A program made the position numbers and the translations under genes. Shown here one piece after another: positions 46,795 to 58,526 of a stretch of 64,000 bases of DNA. Source of the stretch: Hymenobacter cellulosilyticus. Lineage in GTDB: Bacteria > Bacteroidota > Bacteroidia > Cytophagales > Hymenobacteraceae. The notes below the pieces were generated by a model that worked only from the letters and a program-made list of their open reading frames with translations, searched no databases and was not told the DNA's origin. Within the stretch, counting starts at the first letter, position 1, and each line of letters begins with the position of its first letter. The stretch is taken from the NCBI RefSeq assembly GCF_022919215.1, contig NZ_CP095048.1:53593-117592 (forward strand), in the 5' to 3' direction.

Positions 46795-48576
46795 TCAGGC
46801 AGGGGTGGGGTGGGAGACAAATAGGCGGCGTTGGCGGTCCTTGGGCGTGTCCAGGGTGAACCAGGGCTTTAGCCAGGCCCCCGTGGCATCGAGAAAAGCC
46901 GCCTGTCGCTCCTGCGGCTTGGCAGACCGCACCCGCCGGGCCAACTCGCGGAACTGGTAGTGCTGAAACAAGCGCATAAACTCCCCGAGGTAGATGTCGG
47001 CCACCCGCTTATCGCCGTGAATCACCAGCATGTTCTCGTCGTTGTTGCCCACCGAGGCATCGCTGAAATTAGCGGAGCCGGTGACGACCAGCGGCGACGC
47101 GCCCAACGGGTCAATTAGCAGATATTTGGTGTGAATGAACTTGACGTGCTCATTCATGCCGGTGAGTTTTTCTTCCCGCATCAGCCAGTTGTGCACGGCA
47201 CTGTCGTCGTCCAGCACGGCCCCCGCGGCAAACCGCAGGGTTTTATCCCGCTGCAGCAGCTTTAGTTTTTGAGCGGCCTCCTTATTGCCGTACGACTCCA
47301 GCAGCACGTAGCGCAGAAAATTGGCGGGCACGCTCAACTGCTCTTGAATGCGAGCGTTAATGCCGAATGCCGCCGTGAAAAACACACTCGACTGCGCGCC
47401 CGCCATGCGGTCGATGTACCAGTCCAGGGCGTCGGCGGGCGGCACTACGGCCTTGCCCTTGCGGTTGAAGCGCGGACTGAAAAGGGCGTGCACACCGGGT
47501 GCCAGCACTTCGGTCGGCAGCGGGGTGGCCTGCTCGTTCTGCGCGCGCAGCTTCGCCGCTTTGGGGTCGCTCCACAGGCGCTGCCAATAGTCCAGGTACG
47601 CTTGGGCCGTGGCGGGGTCGCGCACGAGGTGCCCCACGTTGGAATGCCCAAAAATGCCGCCCCGGCTGAAATTGGTAGAGCCCGTCCAGACCTGCTCGGG
47701 CCTGAGCGAAGCATACGCCGGCACGGGCCGCCCGGCCGCGGGCGGCGCGGCGTCAGCCGGCGCGTGCGCCTCCTTGCGGGCCAGCACGATGAATTTATTG
47801 TGGGAAATAAAACCGACATCGGTGCTCCGGGGCGTCACGTGGTTTTCCAGGCCGTATTTCTGCACGGCCGCGCGCACGGCCGCACGCAGGGCCGTGGCGT
47901 CGGCATTGGTGGCGCGGGCGCGGTTGTCGTAAATGATTTGCACGTCGGCCCCGGCATCCACGGCCGCCTTCAAGGCCTGCATCACCGGCTCGTACGAAAA
48001 CTCGTACACCGAGGCGCGCAAGGCGTATTCGGGGCCCTTGGCTTGGGCAATGAAGGCCAGCAGGGCTTCCTCCAGGCCCCTCGACAGCCAGGTATAGGCG
48101 GCCGGGCCCACCGCATCGGGCGGCTTATTGTTAAACCGGGCCGCGTAGGCCTGGCTGCCCGCGGCCCCGCGATTGAAATAAATGGCGTGGGTGCCGGTAT
48201 CGACGTTTTCGGTTTCCACCTCGATTTCAACGGCATTGCCTTCCGTAATAGCTGCCGGATGGCCATAAAGCGGCACAATGCGGTAGCGGTACCGGTGGCT
48301 GTGTTGGGCCGCGTAATCTCCCCACAGGAAGTCCTGCACCGGGTGCTGCCGGCTGCTGTAAAGCTTTCCTAACTCGGGCTTTTCTACGGTTTCCTTGAAC
48401 ACGCGGTAGCCCTGGAGCCACTTTTCCGTGCCGGCGGTGAGGTCGGCGCGCTGAATGGCGAACCCCAGGAAGTCCTCGCGGGCAGCTTCGGTGAGCAGGT
48501 CGAAGGCCAGCAGCACGACGTACGTGCCCGCAATGGCCCGGACGGCCAGTTGGTGGTTGGTGGCGTAGGCCCTCAT
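46795..48576 (-). CDS. Phospholipase D-like protein with one complete HKD motif
   Basis: A 593-residue protein of the PLD superfamily from ATG 48576 (MRAYATNHQL). Two PLD-type halves are seen: a first SHNKFIVLARK, where the Asp expected after the His-x-Lys is missing, and a second IHTKYLLIDPLG with the full H-x-K-x4-D, then NFSDASVGNND. PLD enzymes cut phosphodiester bonds in phospholipids or nucleic acid and usually need both motifs, so activity is uncertain. Its ATG overlaps the Dyp stop as ATGA. Confidence 0.78.
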   Translation of the reverse strand: MRAYATNHQLAVRAIAGTYVVLLAFDLLTEAAREDFLGFAIQRADLTAGTEKWLQGYRVFKETVEKPELGKLYSSRQHPVQDFLWGDYAAQHSHRYRYRIVPLYGHPAAITEGNAVEIEVETENVDTGTHAIYFNRGAAGSQAYAARFNNKPPDAVGPAAYTWLSRGLEEALLAFIAQAKGPEYALRASVYEFSYEPVMQALKAAVDAGADVQIIYDNRARATNADATALRAAVRAAVQKYGLENHVTPRSTDVGFISHNKFIVLARKEAHAPADAAPPAAGRPVPAYASLRPEQVWTGSTNFSRGGIFGHSNVGHLVRDPATAQAYLDYWQRLWSDPKAAKLRAQNEQATPLPTEVLAPGVHALFSPRFNRKGKAVVPPADALDWYIDRMAGAQSSVFFTAAFGINARIQEQLSVPANFLRYVLLESYGNKEAAQKLKLLQRDKTLRFAAGAVLDDDSAVHNWLMREEKLTGMNEHVKFIHTKYLLIDPLGASPLVVTGSANFSDASVGNNDENMLVIHGDKRVADIYLGEFMRLFQHYQFRELARRVRSAKPQERQAAFLDATGAWLKPWFTLDTPKDRQRRLFVSHPTPA

Positions 48577-49941
48577 GGCTGGGAAGCAGAAAATAAGGCG
48601 GAAGCGAAGAAATCGGGCAACTCGGCCGCCGACGTGTCCGGGTCGTCGGCCCACCGGGGGCGGGAGGGCAGAAGTAGTACCCTCCCGTGATGTTGGACAG
48701 CACCCCGCGCCCGTACAGCGCATCAATGCCTGTATCCTTCACGGGAAAGTCCGGGTTGGTCTGCCACATCTGAATCGGCCATTCAAACTGCTTGCGCAGG
48801 TTGCGGGAGAAAGCCATGAACAGCAGCCCGCAGTTTAAGGTATTGTTTTCGTCCAGGCCGTCGAGGTAGGGATAAGCCCGGCGCAGGAAGCGGCGCTCCA
48901 GGTCGCCGGTGCCAAGCAAGTCCTGGCCCGGCCGACGCGGTTGCACCTTCCGGATGTGGGCCGTGAAGGGCGTTTCCCGCGCATCGGGCGGATGCTGAAA
49001 CACCGGCGTTAGCCCGCCCGGCCCCGTGCTTTCCTTCGACAGGGGCAAGCTGTCCTTTTTATAACGGCCAATCATGTTTTCCTGCTCGGTTGGCGGGGGC
49101 GCTTTTCAATGGGCTGGTCGCTCGCATGGCGGGGCTCGGCCTGTTCGCTGCTGGCCGGAGTCGGCGGCCGAAACGCTTCCCACACGGGCAGGTTCTCCCG
49201 GATTTTGCGCCAAGCCAGGTAAGTCCCGTTCCGGCACCAGGCGGGCTCCTCGTCCTGGGCCTGAATGTAGACGTGGCGGTCAAGCTCCAACTCACGCGCG
49301 TTCGAGAGGTTGTCCACTCCGTCGTCGAAACGCAGCAGTTCGCGCTTGTCGGGCCGCGAAAACCCCTGCTCGACGCGCCGGATAACCAAGCGCTTGTCTA
49401 CGTAGCCATGAATCAGGGACCGGGCAATGGCCATGTTCACGTAAGGATGGTCGCTGGCAATGACGAACAGGAAATCGGTCATGTGCTCGGCGGGCTCGTA
49501 GGCATCGCCGGTGACGCGGGGCATGGTTTTCAGCCAGTGCGGCCGGAAAGCCGCCAGCTGGAACCGGTCGTCGCCGTGTGCCGTGGCAAACAGCGAAGCT
49601 CCCAGGGCCACGGTCACCGTCACGCGGTAGTTGGGCGGCAGGTATTCGAGAACGGGCACGTGGTTGTTGACCGGATGGCGCGCCATTTCGTAGCGGGCAA
49701 ACCGGGTGAGGTTGCGCAGCACCTGCTCGAGCGCGCCGCGGTCGGGGGCTTGCACATCGGCCGCCACCACGGTCAGAAACCGCTGGGGATTGATGCGTCC
49801 GGCGCGCTCCACCTCATACCGCGCCGCGTCGACGCCGGCCGGGGGCTCAATGGGCCATTGGGGGTCGGTGATGCCCGGCTGAAAAGGCCCGTCGAGCCGG
49901 GGCTGGGGTTTTTCGGGCCGAAAGGCAGTCGGGCTGGTCAT
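48573..49941 (-). CDS. Dyp-type heme peroxidase, two frameshifts
   Basis: A dye-decolorizing (Dyp) peroxidase from ATG 49941 (MTSPTAFRP). The distal motif FDDGVDN is near residue 210, the proximal heme-binding His is in the AHIRKV stretch, and a ring of Arg and Trp residues follows. Two single-base gaps (near 49088 and 48672) break the frame; repair gives EQENMIGRYKK and YYFLPSRPRW at the joins and a 456-residue protein. The stop lies in the phospholipase gene's ATGA. Dyp peroxidases use hydrogen peroxide to oxidise dyes, lignin-like and other substrates. Here it may protect or feed the neighbouring glycyl radical enzyme. Confidence 0.82.
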
Positions 49942-49952
49942 GAGGCGGACGC

Positions 49953-52498
49953 TTATGAGGGAACAAACAGGGGCCGGCGCCGATGCTGCGCTTGATGGGC
50001 CGGAAACAGCGCGATGAAAAACTCCGTCCAGCCCCCCATGCGCACGCGCAGCAGGTTGTAGTCCTGCGGCCGCTCCTGGGCGGCGGCCATCGTGGCGGGG
50101 TCGGCTACGGTGAAGGTGGCTATCGAGCCGCCCTCCCCGTTGGCAAAGTCCCGCAGGATGCGCTGCAAATTGGCCAGCGGATAATTCTCCGGAATGTTGT
50201 AATCCACCGGCGCGCCATCGCCCAACTGGTTCATGCACTCGTGCTTGTAGCTCTTCATGCTTTGCTCCAGGGTGCCCATGCGGGCGTGGGGCTGGCCGGT
50301 CGGCGGAATGGGGTCCGTATCCAGCCACAGAGGGGCCGGCGACAGGTCGGAGGCAATGCCTTCGCGCGCGTGGCGGCCATCGGCCGTGGCCCCCACGAAG
50401 AGCCCGCCCAGCAAGTACTGCTCAAAGGTGCCCACGCCCGGGGCCAGCAGCAGGTCGAACCCGGCGCCGTAGCGTTGCTTAAGCTGCGCGAACGCGGCCT
50501 GGTGCAAGTCGCTGGCCCAAGCGTCGCGCACGCACTGGCAGAAGGTTTCAATCAGTTGCCAGGCCAACTCATCCACCTCCTGATGGCCGTAGCCAAACTT
50601 GGGTTGGGCCCGACAGATGGTTTTAATCTCGTCAATCCGGGTTTTGGGCACGGCCAGGCCAAAGGCCGGCTGCTCGTGCTTGCCCGCGGGCAGCAACTCG
50701 GTGCCCCAGTTGGTGGCCAGGCAGGTCACAAGTTCGTCCAGCCGAATCTCCTTCGTGCCGAAAACCAGCTGCCGGATAACGTAGAGCGAATCGGCGGCGG
50801 TGCTGATGCCCGTCATCAGGGGGAGAAAATGCGGTAATTGGCCCCGCCGGCCACCAGGTCCTGGCCGCGCTGGATGCAGCCGTCAATCAGGGCCGAGAGC
50901 AGCGGGGAGGGGGCAATGGCTTCCTTAGCGCCATATGTGGCGAGCAGGGTGTTCAGGTAGCGGTGGCAGCTCAGCAGCGTGTGCTCGCGCATGATGGCCA
51001 GAAATTCCTCCCACGACTCAATCTCGGCGGCGGGCTTGCTGCGCCAGGAATTTTTGTCGCCGCGCAGGTTCATGGGGCCGGCCGCGCCCAGGCCGGCGCC
51101 GCGGTTGAGGGTAAACTCAAGGGGGGCATTGGCCGGCACAAAGCCAAAGCTGAACTCGGTTTCGCCGGCAAACATGGTTTCGTAGCAGCCGTCGCAGGCG
51201 TAGTTGCGGGCGGTGCGCAGCGGCGGCACGTGCTGGCCGGCGTTCATCAGGCCGGTGATGATGCGGTCGTCGTTGAGCAGTACGGGATGCGCTCCCCCGC
51301 TGAGCAAGGCCCGGGCGGCGAGTTCAAGAATGTCCTCTGGGGTATCGGCATGCACCCGCAGGTCCAGGGTGGGGCTGTTCAGGGGCAGCCGGCGGGCGCT
51401 GTGCAGGCAAAACCTTGTCACCTCGTTGCAGGCATCGTCCGGGGCGGGGTTGTCGTTGGGCAACACGCCGCCAATGGTGACCTGCTGCATCCATTGGTTG
51501 AGCAAACCGCCCTGGTCGAAGTTGGAGGAGCCAAAAAAGCCAGTCAATACGCCGTCGGCGGGCGTGTAGCGGTTTTCGGCGTGGCGGTAGTTGAGAATCA
51601 CGCGCTCATCGAGCTTGAGCCAGAAGCAATCCATCAACTCCTGCGCCTGCTCGGGGCCGAGGCCCTGCGCCTGGTCGGCCGCGTAGAACGGCTGCAGTAT
51701 CTGGTCGAGGCGGCCCAGCGGCACCACCTCCACCGTCCAGTGCAGGGCGCAATGCACCACGTAAATGGCTTGGAGCGCATCGGCGAAAGAACGGCTGGGT
51801 TCGGCCGGCACGCGGTGCAGGCGCTCGGCAATGGCGGTGAGGTGTGCGCGGCGCGGGTCGGTTGCGTCCAGCTGCTCGCATTTGGTCCGTACGTGGTCGG
51901 CCATGCGGCGGGCATAGTCAATGACGGCTTGCAGGCAGATGATGACGGAGTCGTAGAAAGCCGTTTTTTCGGGAGCCTCGGTGCGCAACTGCTCGCACTC
52001 GCCGATAATGGCCCGTAGCCCGCGGTTCACTACCCGCCCGTGGTCGGGCACGATATGGCCCATGGGCGATAGCTCGTTCAAAAAGTCCAACATGCCTTGG
52101 TACTCCTCGGCTTCGGTCAGGTAGCGCACGAACTCCTTGCCTTGACCAACCGAAAACGGAGGGAGCGAGCCCACAATCAATTCGTCGGCGTCGATTTCGC
52201 AGGTGCCCGCCAAGCGAGCAATAGCGGGTTCCGTCACGAGCTGCAGCATGCGCTGCACCGCCAGCGCCTTGCGCACCGCCACGGGCAAAGCCGCCAGCCG
52301 GGCCTGTTCGGCAGGCTCCAAATCGGGCCGGTTGCGAAACAGGTGTCCTACCTGCTCCTCGCGCAGCCACAAGGGTTTTTGCTGCCACCGCTGAAACGTG
52401 CGCTCCAACAAGCGGCAAACGCGTGGCGTCGGTAAATCTGGATGCCCAGCTTCCAATGATTGTAGGTAACGCCAATAAGCAACATCGCTGTGGTGCAT
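49953..52498 (-). CDS. Glycyl radical enzyme (pyruvate formate-lyase superfamily), frameshifted
   Basis: An 848-residue enzyme of the PFL/GDH type. The catalytic thiyl-forming Cys is in NYACDGCYE (about residue 436, most likely the second Cys) and the glycyl radical loop is RVRMGGWTEFF (about residues 822-832), close to the RVAGY form. The first frame stops near 50816; a G5 tract at 50819-50823 needs one more base and then reads PLMTGISTAADSLY. No radical-SAM activating enzyme lies within the window. It heads a Dyp, PLD and HAD cluster. The substrate cannot be called; the active-site segment differs from PFL and CutC. Confidence 0.85.
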
Positions 52499-52701
52499 GA
52501 GGAGAAGCTAGAAGTTTGTGTCTACAGCTAGCATCCTGAATTGACTAGTTTCCTGATTGCAAAGCTCAACTTGCCAGCAAGAAAACAAACAAGCCGTTGT
52601 CATGCATCAGTGCTACCACTGAGTCATTCTTTGCCGCTCGTCGGGTATCGAGTAGTTAAACGACATGCCTTCCAGCCGGCTGATACTCGCCGGTCACTCG
52701 G

Positions 52702-53100
52702 TTATGTTGGTGGGCACTGCGGCGGGGGGGGCGGCGGCAGCGGGAAACTGTGGACGTTGCGCCGCAGCCGCTGCTCGGCCAGCACCTGCCAGATACAGGT
52801 CTGGCCCACGGGCCGCCCGCCCTGGGCCTGCCAGGCCTAGTTGAGCTCCGCCAGCATCGCGTCCGGGTGCTGCTGCACGTAGGCCATCAGCCAAGCCTGC
52901 GCCGCCGCATCCAGGTACCGGGCGCGCCCGCCCGTGGCCGGCTTGGGCGCCAGCGAGCCCGTGGCCGCCTCGCGCCGCACCAGGTCTTTCACAAACGAGT
53001 GGCTCACGCCAAAGCGCTGCGCCACGGCCGCTTTGTGGGCCCCGGGTTCCCGGCAGGCCGCCGCCACGCGGCTGCTCAAATCAAGCGAATACGGGTTCAT
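52702..53100 (-). mobile_element. IS630-family transposase remnant
   Basis: A minus-strand frame from ATG 53100 begins with an IS630-type helix-turn-helix (MNPYSLDLSSRVAAACREPG to GVSHSFVKDLVRR), has GGRARYLD and AELN, then an in-frame TAG, and continues as AWQAQGGRPVGQT to a stop at 52702. Only the DNA-binding part is present; the catalytic DDE domain is gone. It is a decayed IS, lying between the glycyl radical operon and the trypsin/STAND operon. It supports a boundary between two imported pieces. Confidence 0.72.
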
Positions 53101-53242
53101 CTTCCACTTTACGCAGCCGCCGAAATGGCGGACGAACTGTTCTCGAATCCGCTATAGCATGTTATATTGCTTCAAACAGCCTTTAATTAATCGTGGAAGG
53201 CGTTTCCGGGAACCGGTTGCGTTTTTATAAACTGCAGAATGT

Positions 53243-55137
53243 ATGCAACTCATTGAGGATATAGCTGAGGCAATTAACTCTTCACGAGACGCGTTTGGCA
53301 ACGTTTTTTTACGTGCACAGACGGCTATTCCCCCCGCTCAGCGAATATTATTTGATGCTATTGCCACGAGTGGGAACGATCAGGAGGATTTCAAAGCAGC
53401 TATTCGTGTTGCTCAGGCAGAGGGCTGGCATGATGCTTTACTCGATGCAGTCATTGATGAGGGGCTTGAAAACGGGCGCTTAGCGAAGTCAACGGTTGAG
53501 GCTGAACTCAAAAAAAATAACCAAAATGCCGCATTACAGGCTATTACGAACGTCGCAAGGGCATTTGCTCAGCCCGATATTCTCTATCGCGGGATAGCGA
53601 ATGCGATGAAATGGACGGGAAAGGTATCCATTGATGGCATCGCAAAGGGAACCGGCATCCTGATTGGGCCCCACCTCGTACTGACGGCCTGGCACGTAGT
53701 GAGCGAACTGTTTGAGAAGGACGCTGCAGACAAGTGGGTGCCCAGGCAATCATCCGGACCGCGTATCCAGGTGGAATTCGGCAATTTTCTATCCATTGTC
53801 AACCGGGGGCAGGCTTTACAGCCAGCGCCTTCAACACAGGTAAAGGCTCATAACGACTGGTGCGTCAGCTATAGCGCATGTCAGGACGACGAACTGAATA
53901 ATTCACTGCCAGAAGACCTGACCCTGCTGGACAACCACTGGGATTATGTGATTATCAAGCTATCAAGGGCAATCGGGCTGGAAAGACGCTGGGCCCCGCT
54001 CGATGCCAGGGCCACTGTGCCGATGGTTGACGAGAGCGTCATTGTCTTCCAGCATCCGGGAGGCCATACTATGAAAGTGGACCAAGGTAAAGTTGGAGGA
54101 GTGGATCCGCCTAATCCGAAAGTGTTTCCTCGAATCCGGTTCCTTCACCACGCGAACACAATGAGTGGGTCATCCGGCGGCCCCTGTTTTGACAAGCACT
54201 TTATGTTGTTCGGCCTTCACCAGGGGCAGTGGGATGGCCATGGGGGGATAAAAAGATGGTCACCAACCGGGGAATACCAATCCTTAACATATTATCCTGC
54301 ATAAACGACAGCGGAACGCCTCTGCCCACCCCGGATTGCAGTGAGTTACCTGTCTGGACAATTGGAAAGGAAGGCGCGTACGAACCCGTCCTAGGCTGCG
54401 ATGATTTCCAGACATTAATCTGGCGCTCGGCAATGAGTGGCACCCCTAGGCTGGTCATCATTGCGGGGGACAGAGGGCGAGGGAAAACCCATCGCCTCTC
54501 TCTGATTAATTCCATGCTTTCGGATGGTGCGCACCTGAAAATTAACCTCAGTTCTGAGGCATTATCAACAATCAGCGTCACGGGTCTGGTTTCCCTCATC
54601 TCCGGTATTGCCGGTTTTTCGGCCCCAGCACTTACTCCGGTTTCCGAGATGGAGTCGACAGCGACCGTTTGGATGAGGGATGAGGTAATACCCAAATTGA
54701 TGGATTCCCTCCAGAATATACGGACCGGCCGGCTTGTGTGGATTTTAATCGCTGACCTGAACAACTACAGCATAAAGGATAAACAGACCTCTCAACTGCT
54801 TTTGCTGTTGTATGAACAACTCAAAAGGGTTGACTGGCTACGGGTTGTCCTGGATGGATTCAAAGGAGATCTGCCCGCCTCACTCAGTGACCATACTCCG
54901 CAACTGGTCGAGCGTGAACGAGCCTCAGATGCTAGCCAAAGTCACATCCAGACGTTTTTTGAGCGGTTCAGTGCTTACCTAGAACTGCCGGTGGATGCCA
55001 TGACCATTGGCTTCGCCACCAATCTGATGCATCAGGAATACACTGGATTTCTGAATGATGACTCCGAGACTGCATTAAAAAGGCTTAATCATAAGCTTAA
55101 AGTTGTAGTCCCAGTTCTATTGAAGACCGTTAATTAA
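53243..55137 (+). CDS. Trypsin-like protease fused to a P-loop NTPase
   Basis: A 631-residue protein, joined across a break near 54250-54254. Residues 1-100 resemble an effector-associated adaptor domain (helices ending in FKAAIRVAQAEGWHDALLDAV). A trypsin-like domain follows, with the triad TAWHVV (His about 151), HWDYVIIKL (Asp about 233) and SGSSGGP (Ser about 309). The next part is a P-loop NTPase (AGDRGRGKTH, about 404-413) of STAND type. The first frame stops at 54304; a sixth A in the A5 tract leads on to 55137 through GGIKKMVTNRGIP. Bacterial conflict systems with such protease-NTPase fusions are known. It heads a four-gene plus-strand operon. Confidence 0.8.
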
Positions 55138-55161
55138 TAAACGCTCGCATAGCCCCCGTTT

Positions 55162-58100
55162 ATGGACTCGTTACTAACACAGGCCTTTTCATTGGCAAGC
55201 AGCATTGAAAAACGGCTGAACGCCCTGCAAAGTGGAAAAGGGGCTTCGGACAGAGAGGTGGATCCTGAGCAATTAAAGGCGTCATTGGCGGAAATTATAA
55301 CATCCGGATCAGATGATACATATAGTGATCCCGATGGTAATGTCATTTCTGACATAACGGATAAGCTGCTTTTCAAATCCCGGGAGACAGCTGCGCTAAT
55401 TGGCTGGTTCGACCCTGATTCACTGTTTTCAGCTTCCGTGCAGAGCAGTACAAAGCAGGCTGTATTAAACAGACTTGCGACATTCTGCCTGACAGAGATT
55501 CAGGGTGATAAAGTTAAATGGCTGTTAAAACACAACCAGCGTAAGAAAATCCTTGCAGAATTTGTAAGGCATGACTTACTGCCGAGTAAGCTCAGGCAAC
55601 GACATCCTCGGACAGACAGGTTCGGAAAAATGCTGCGCCGCCTGTTGCAACACGGAGCTAATCTTAATCTTGAAAAGAACTCCAGGGAGGACATGCTTGC
55701 TCTTGCCTCCGCAATGGAGGCCACGGCATCCATTGGGATATCCCAGCCGGATGTTACAGGCATAAATCATTTACGCCGAAATAATAAGTTCCTGGCCGAA
55801 TACCGGGTCCTGCTGAAAAATGGCTTTTATGGAAGAGCACCGGAGCTTAAACGGTTACGAGCCTTCCTGTCCTCTGAACGGAATGGTCGAAGCATTATCC
55901 CACCGCGAAGCCTGGTGCTGACCGGGATCGGAGGAGCAGGCAAATCCACTCTTCTGGCAAAGTTTGCGCTTCAGGTTCTGACGGACCGGAAAGCTACCAT
56001 AGTTGTCCTCGATTTTGACAGACCGGGAGTAGATTACCGAGATTTATACTGGCTTGAGAAGGAAATTGTTAGACAGATCGGGGAACAGGCTCCTGGCTTA
56101 AGCGCCCGAACAGATCAGATTATCCAGGATGCCCGTGAACGCAATACTGATGGGGCTGTAAGGCAGTTCTTTACTTCCTATGAGAGTGTACTGTCCTATG
56201 AGATCAGCGAACTGCTAAAAAGCTCATCGGCGGGAGACCGTCCGTTGCTGCTGGTGCTTGATACGTTTGAGGAGGTGGTACACAGCGTTGGGGTAGACCC
56301 TATATATTCCTGGCTGGCACAACTCACCCGGGTACTCCATCCGGTTGTCCTGAAGGTGATTTTTTCAGGGCGACTGCCGGAATCGTTTATTAAAAGGTAT
56401 CATCAACATCAGGGAGATGTCATTTTTGTTGATGAACTGGAACCAGGGGTAGCAGAAAAAGTGCTGCGTAAGCACAACGTTTCGCCCATGTTGGCGAAAC
56501 GGATTGTTGAGTCAAAGCATTTCCCCCGCAGACCGCTGGAACTTAAACTGCTGGCTTCAATTGCATCAAATTCGGAGGACGACACGGTTTTTGATCTCGA
56601 AAAAGAGGTTCTGCGGGGCGGGAAAGCAGCCAAGGACCTTTTTGCAGGTATTGTCTACAGGCGCGTGCTACTGCGAATCAGTGATGAAAGGGCTCGGGCC
56701 CTTGCGTATCCTGGGCTTATACTCCGCTACGTAACGGCGGATTTGATTCGGGACGTCGTGATTCCAACGCTGCAGAGTTTTTCCCTCCATGATGTCAGAA
56801 TGCTTCAGGTGCTTAGCTCACTTGATTCAACGGAAGCGATTGAACAAGCCCTGACCACACTCTGCTCTTACACTTGGCTGGTGAGCAGAGATGAAAGGGG
56901 AAGAGTGTGGCATCAGAAGGACCTAAGAAACACCATGCTTAAGGCAATTTCCGGACAGGAGCAGGAAAAAGCTGATGCCGTTCACATGCGGGCCATGGAC
57001 TTTTTCAATAGCAGACGCTCTAGAGAGGAGTGGTCTGAAGGCATGTATCATCAGCTGATGTTGTGCCGTACTCCCCATGATGGCGGGGCAATAGAGCTGG
57101 CAGATGTAAAAGAGTCGCTACCATATATATCCGCCGCTTTAAGTGATCTGCCGAAGGCGGCAGCCACTTTGGTTCGGTTTGTCATTGATAGTCATGTTCC
57201 TGATGAAGATGTAAGACTGCTACCGGATAGGTATCTGCCTAAGGCCTACAACAATACAGGTCTACGACTTCTTAATGACCGCGAGTTCGGCAGGGCTCTG
57301 GACCTGCTACAGAGGGGAATTGATACCAAAATAGCTTTCTCAGCCGGGAAAGGCTCTGCGTTTTCCCTTCAATGGGAGTGGGAGACTCTTTTCGTTACCG
57401 CCCGGTGGGGCGAACTGCGGGGGCGGATCAGTGGGGTGGACCGGAAACGCAGCGATATGCATTCCGGGCGCTCTTCGGTCAGTTCTGTTTATTTCAATTT
57501 AATTATTGCCCCTCCCGCTTATTATTAGATAGTACAGGAGCGAGAAATACGGTACGCAGCTTGTTTTATCCCCTCAAGACTATACATGTTGACAAGCGTT
57601 CAAAAACTATAGGTCCTGATTTTCAGGTGAGCATGACCAGATTGTGCGCCTGTTTTATTATGCTCTCACGGGAGAAAAACGCTGGTTCATTCGACTTTGT
57701 TTACGCTGCGGACTTGTTAAAGTCTGTTGTTACACAGGATTACTTTCCATTGACCTCAAATTTTAAAAGAAAATTACTGTTCCTGAATCTTATTGCTCAT
57801 CCTGACTGGCCGGATTATAGTCTGAACCTATCCCCCTCCACATTGAGACTGACTCCTGCCGCTCTCAATCAGTTAATTCTTGAGCAGGATTTGGTGAGAC
57901 TCGACGCCGAACTGCACGGGCTTATCGGGAAAGTTGCTCAGAATCTGGTCAGAAAAGCCGGCTCGAAATCCTGGACGGCAAAGGGGCTGCTCGGCGCGGT
58001 TGACGCCTTGCATAAAAAAGAAAATAACTGGCGCGCTGTCAAGCTCTTCGTGGCCGGAAAAGCAAGAACCGCGGAATCAGTTCTTGCTATTGTCAGAGGG

Positions 58101-58460
58101 CCTGATCCTGAATTTCGTGATCCCATCCGCTTTGCGCTCCTTGAAGCATATCCCGGCCCTTCAGCTTTTCCCCGTTTGGCCAAAATTATCGCGTCACTTA
58201 TCCCCTATGAACTGGATGATCTAGAGCCGAGTGTATTCGCTGACATCATCGCCGCAGATCCTGAGCGCGGCCTTGAATCCTACATAGAACTGATCGACCG
58301 CAACTGGTCGCTGGGAGAACTGCTGAATAAAGCCCGAAATGAATGTGCGGACCTAAGTCCAAAGCTGGCTCAGGTACACGCGGCCTATACACGTTGGGAC
58401 GAAGCCATTCGAACATCGGTATTGCAGCGCTTTCATGATCTTATTAGACTTGGTTCATGA
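55162..58460 (+). CDS. Large STAND-type ATPase, frameshifted near 57517
   Basis: A 1099-residue signal-transduction ATPase. An N-terminal helical domain (about residues 1-235) is unassigned. The NTPase core has Walker A GIGGAGKST (about 254-262), Walker B LLLVLDTFEE (about 363-372) and an arginine-rich sensor region (SGRLPES). A winged-helix region and long helical repeats (TPR-like) follow to the C terminus. The first frame stops at 57528; one base more near 57517 (GCC for GC in the APPA-LLLDS join) opens the C-terminal repeat region. Both frames are open over 57372-57528, so the join site is not exact. It probably senses a phage feature and activates the protease partner. Confidence 0.78.
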
Positions 58461-58526
58461 CCGTGTCACGCCCGCATCGAATAAAAGTGATATTCAGGCA
58501 CCGCCGCACGGTAAATCTTTCGAAAA

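Noticed and set aside
48227..49075. A separate peroxidase-like gene starting at 49075
   Set aside because: Its N terminus lacks the GxxDG-type motif; the first half is encoded by the preceding frame, so this is the same Dyp gene after a break.
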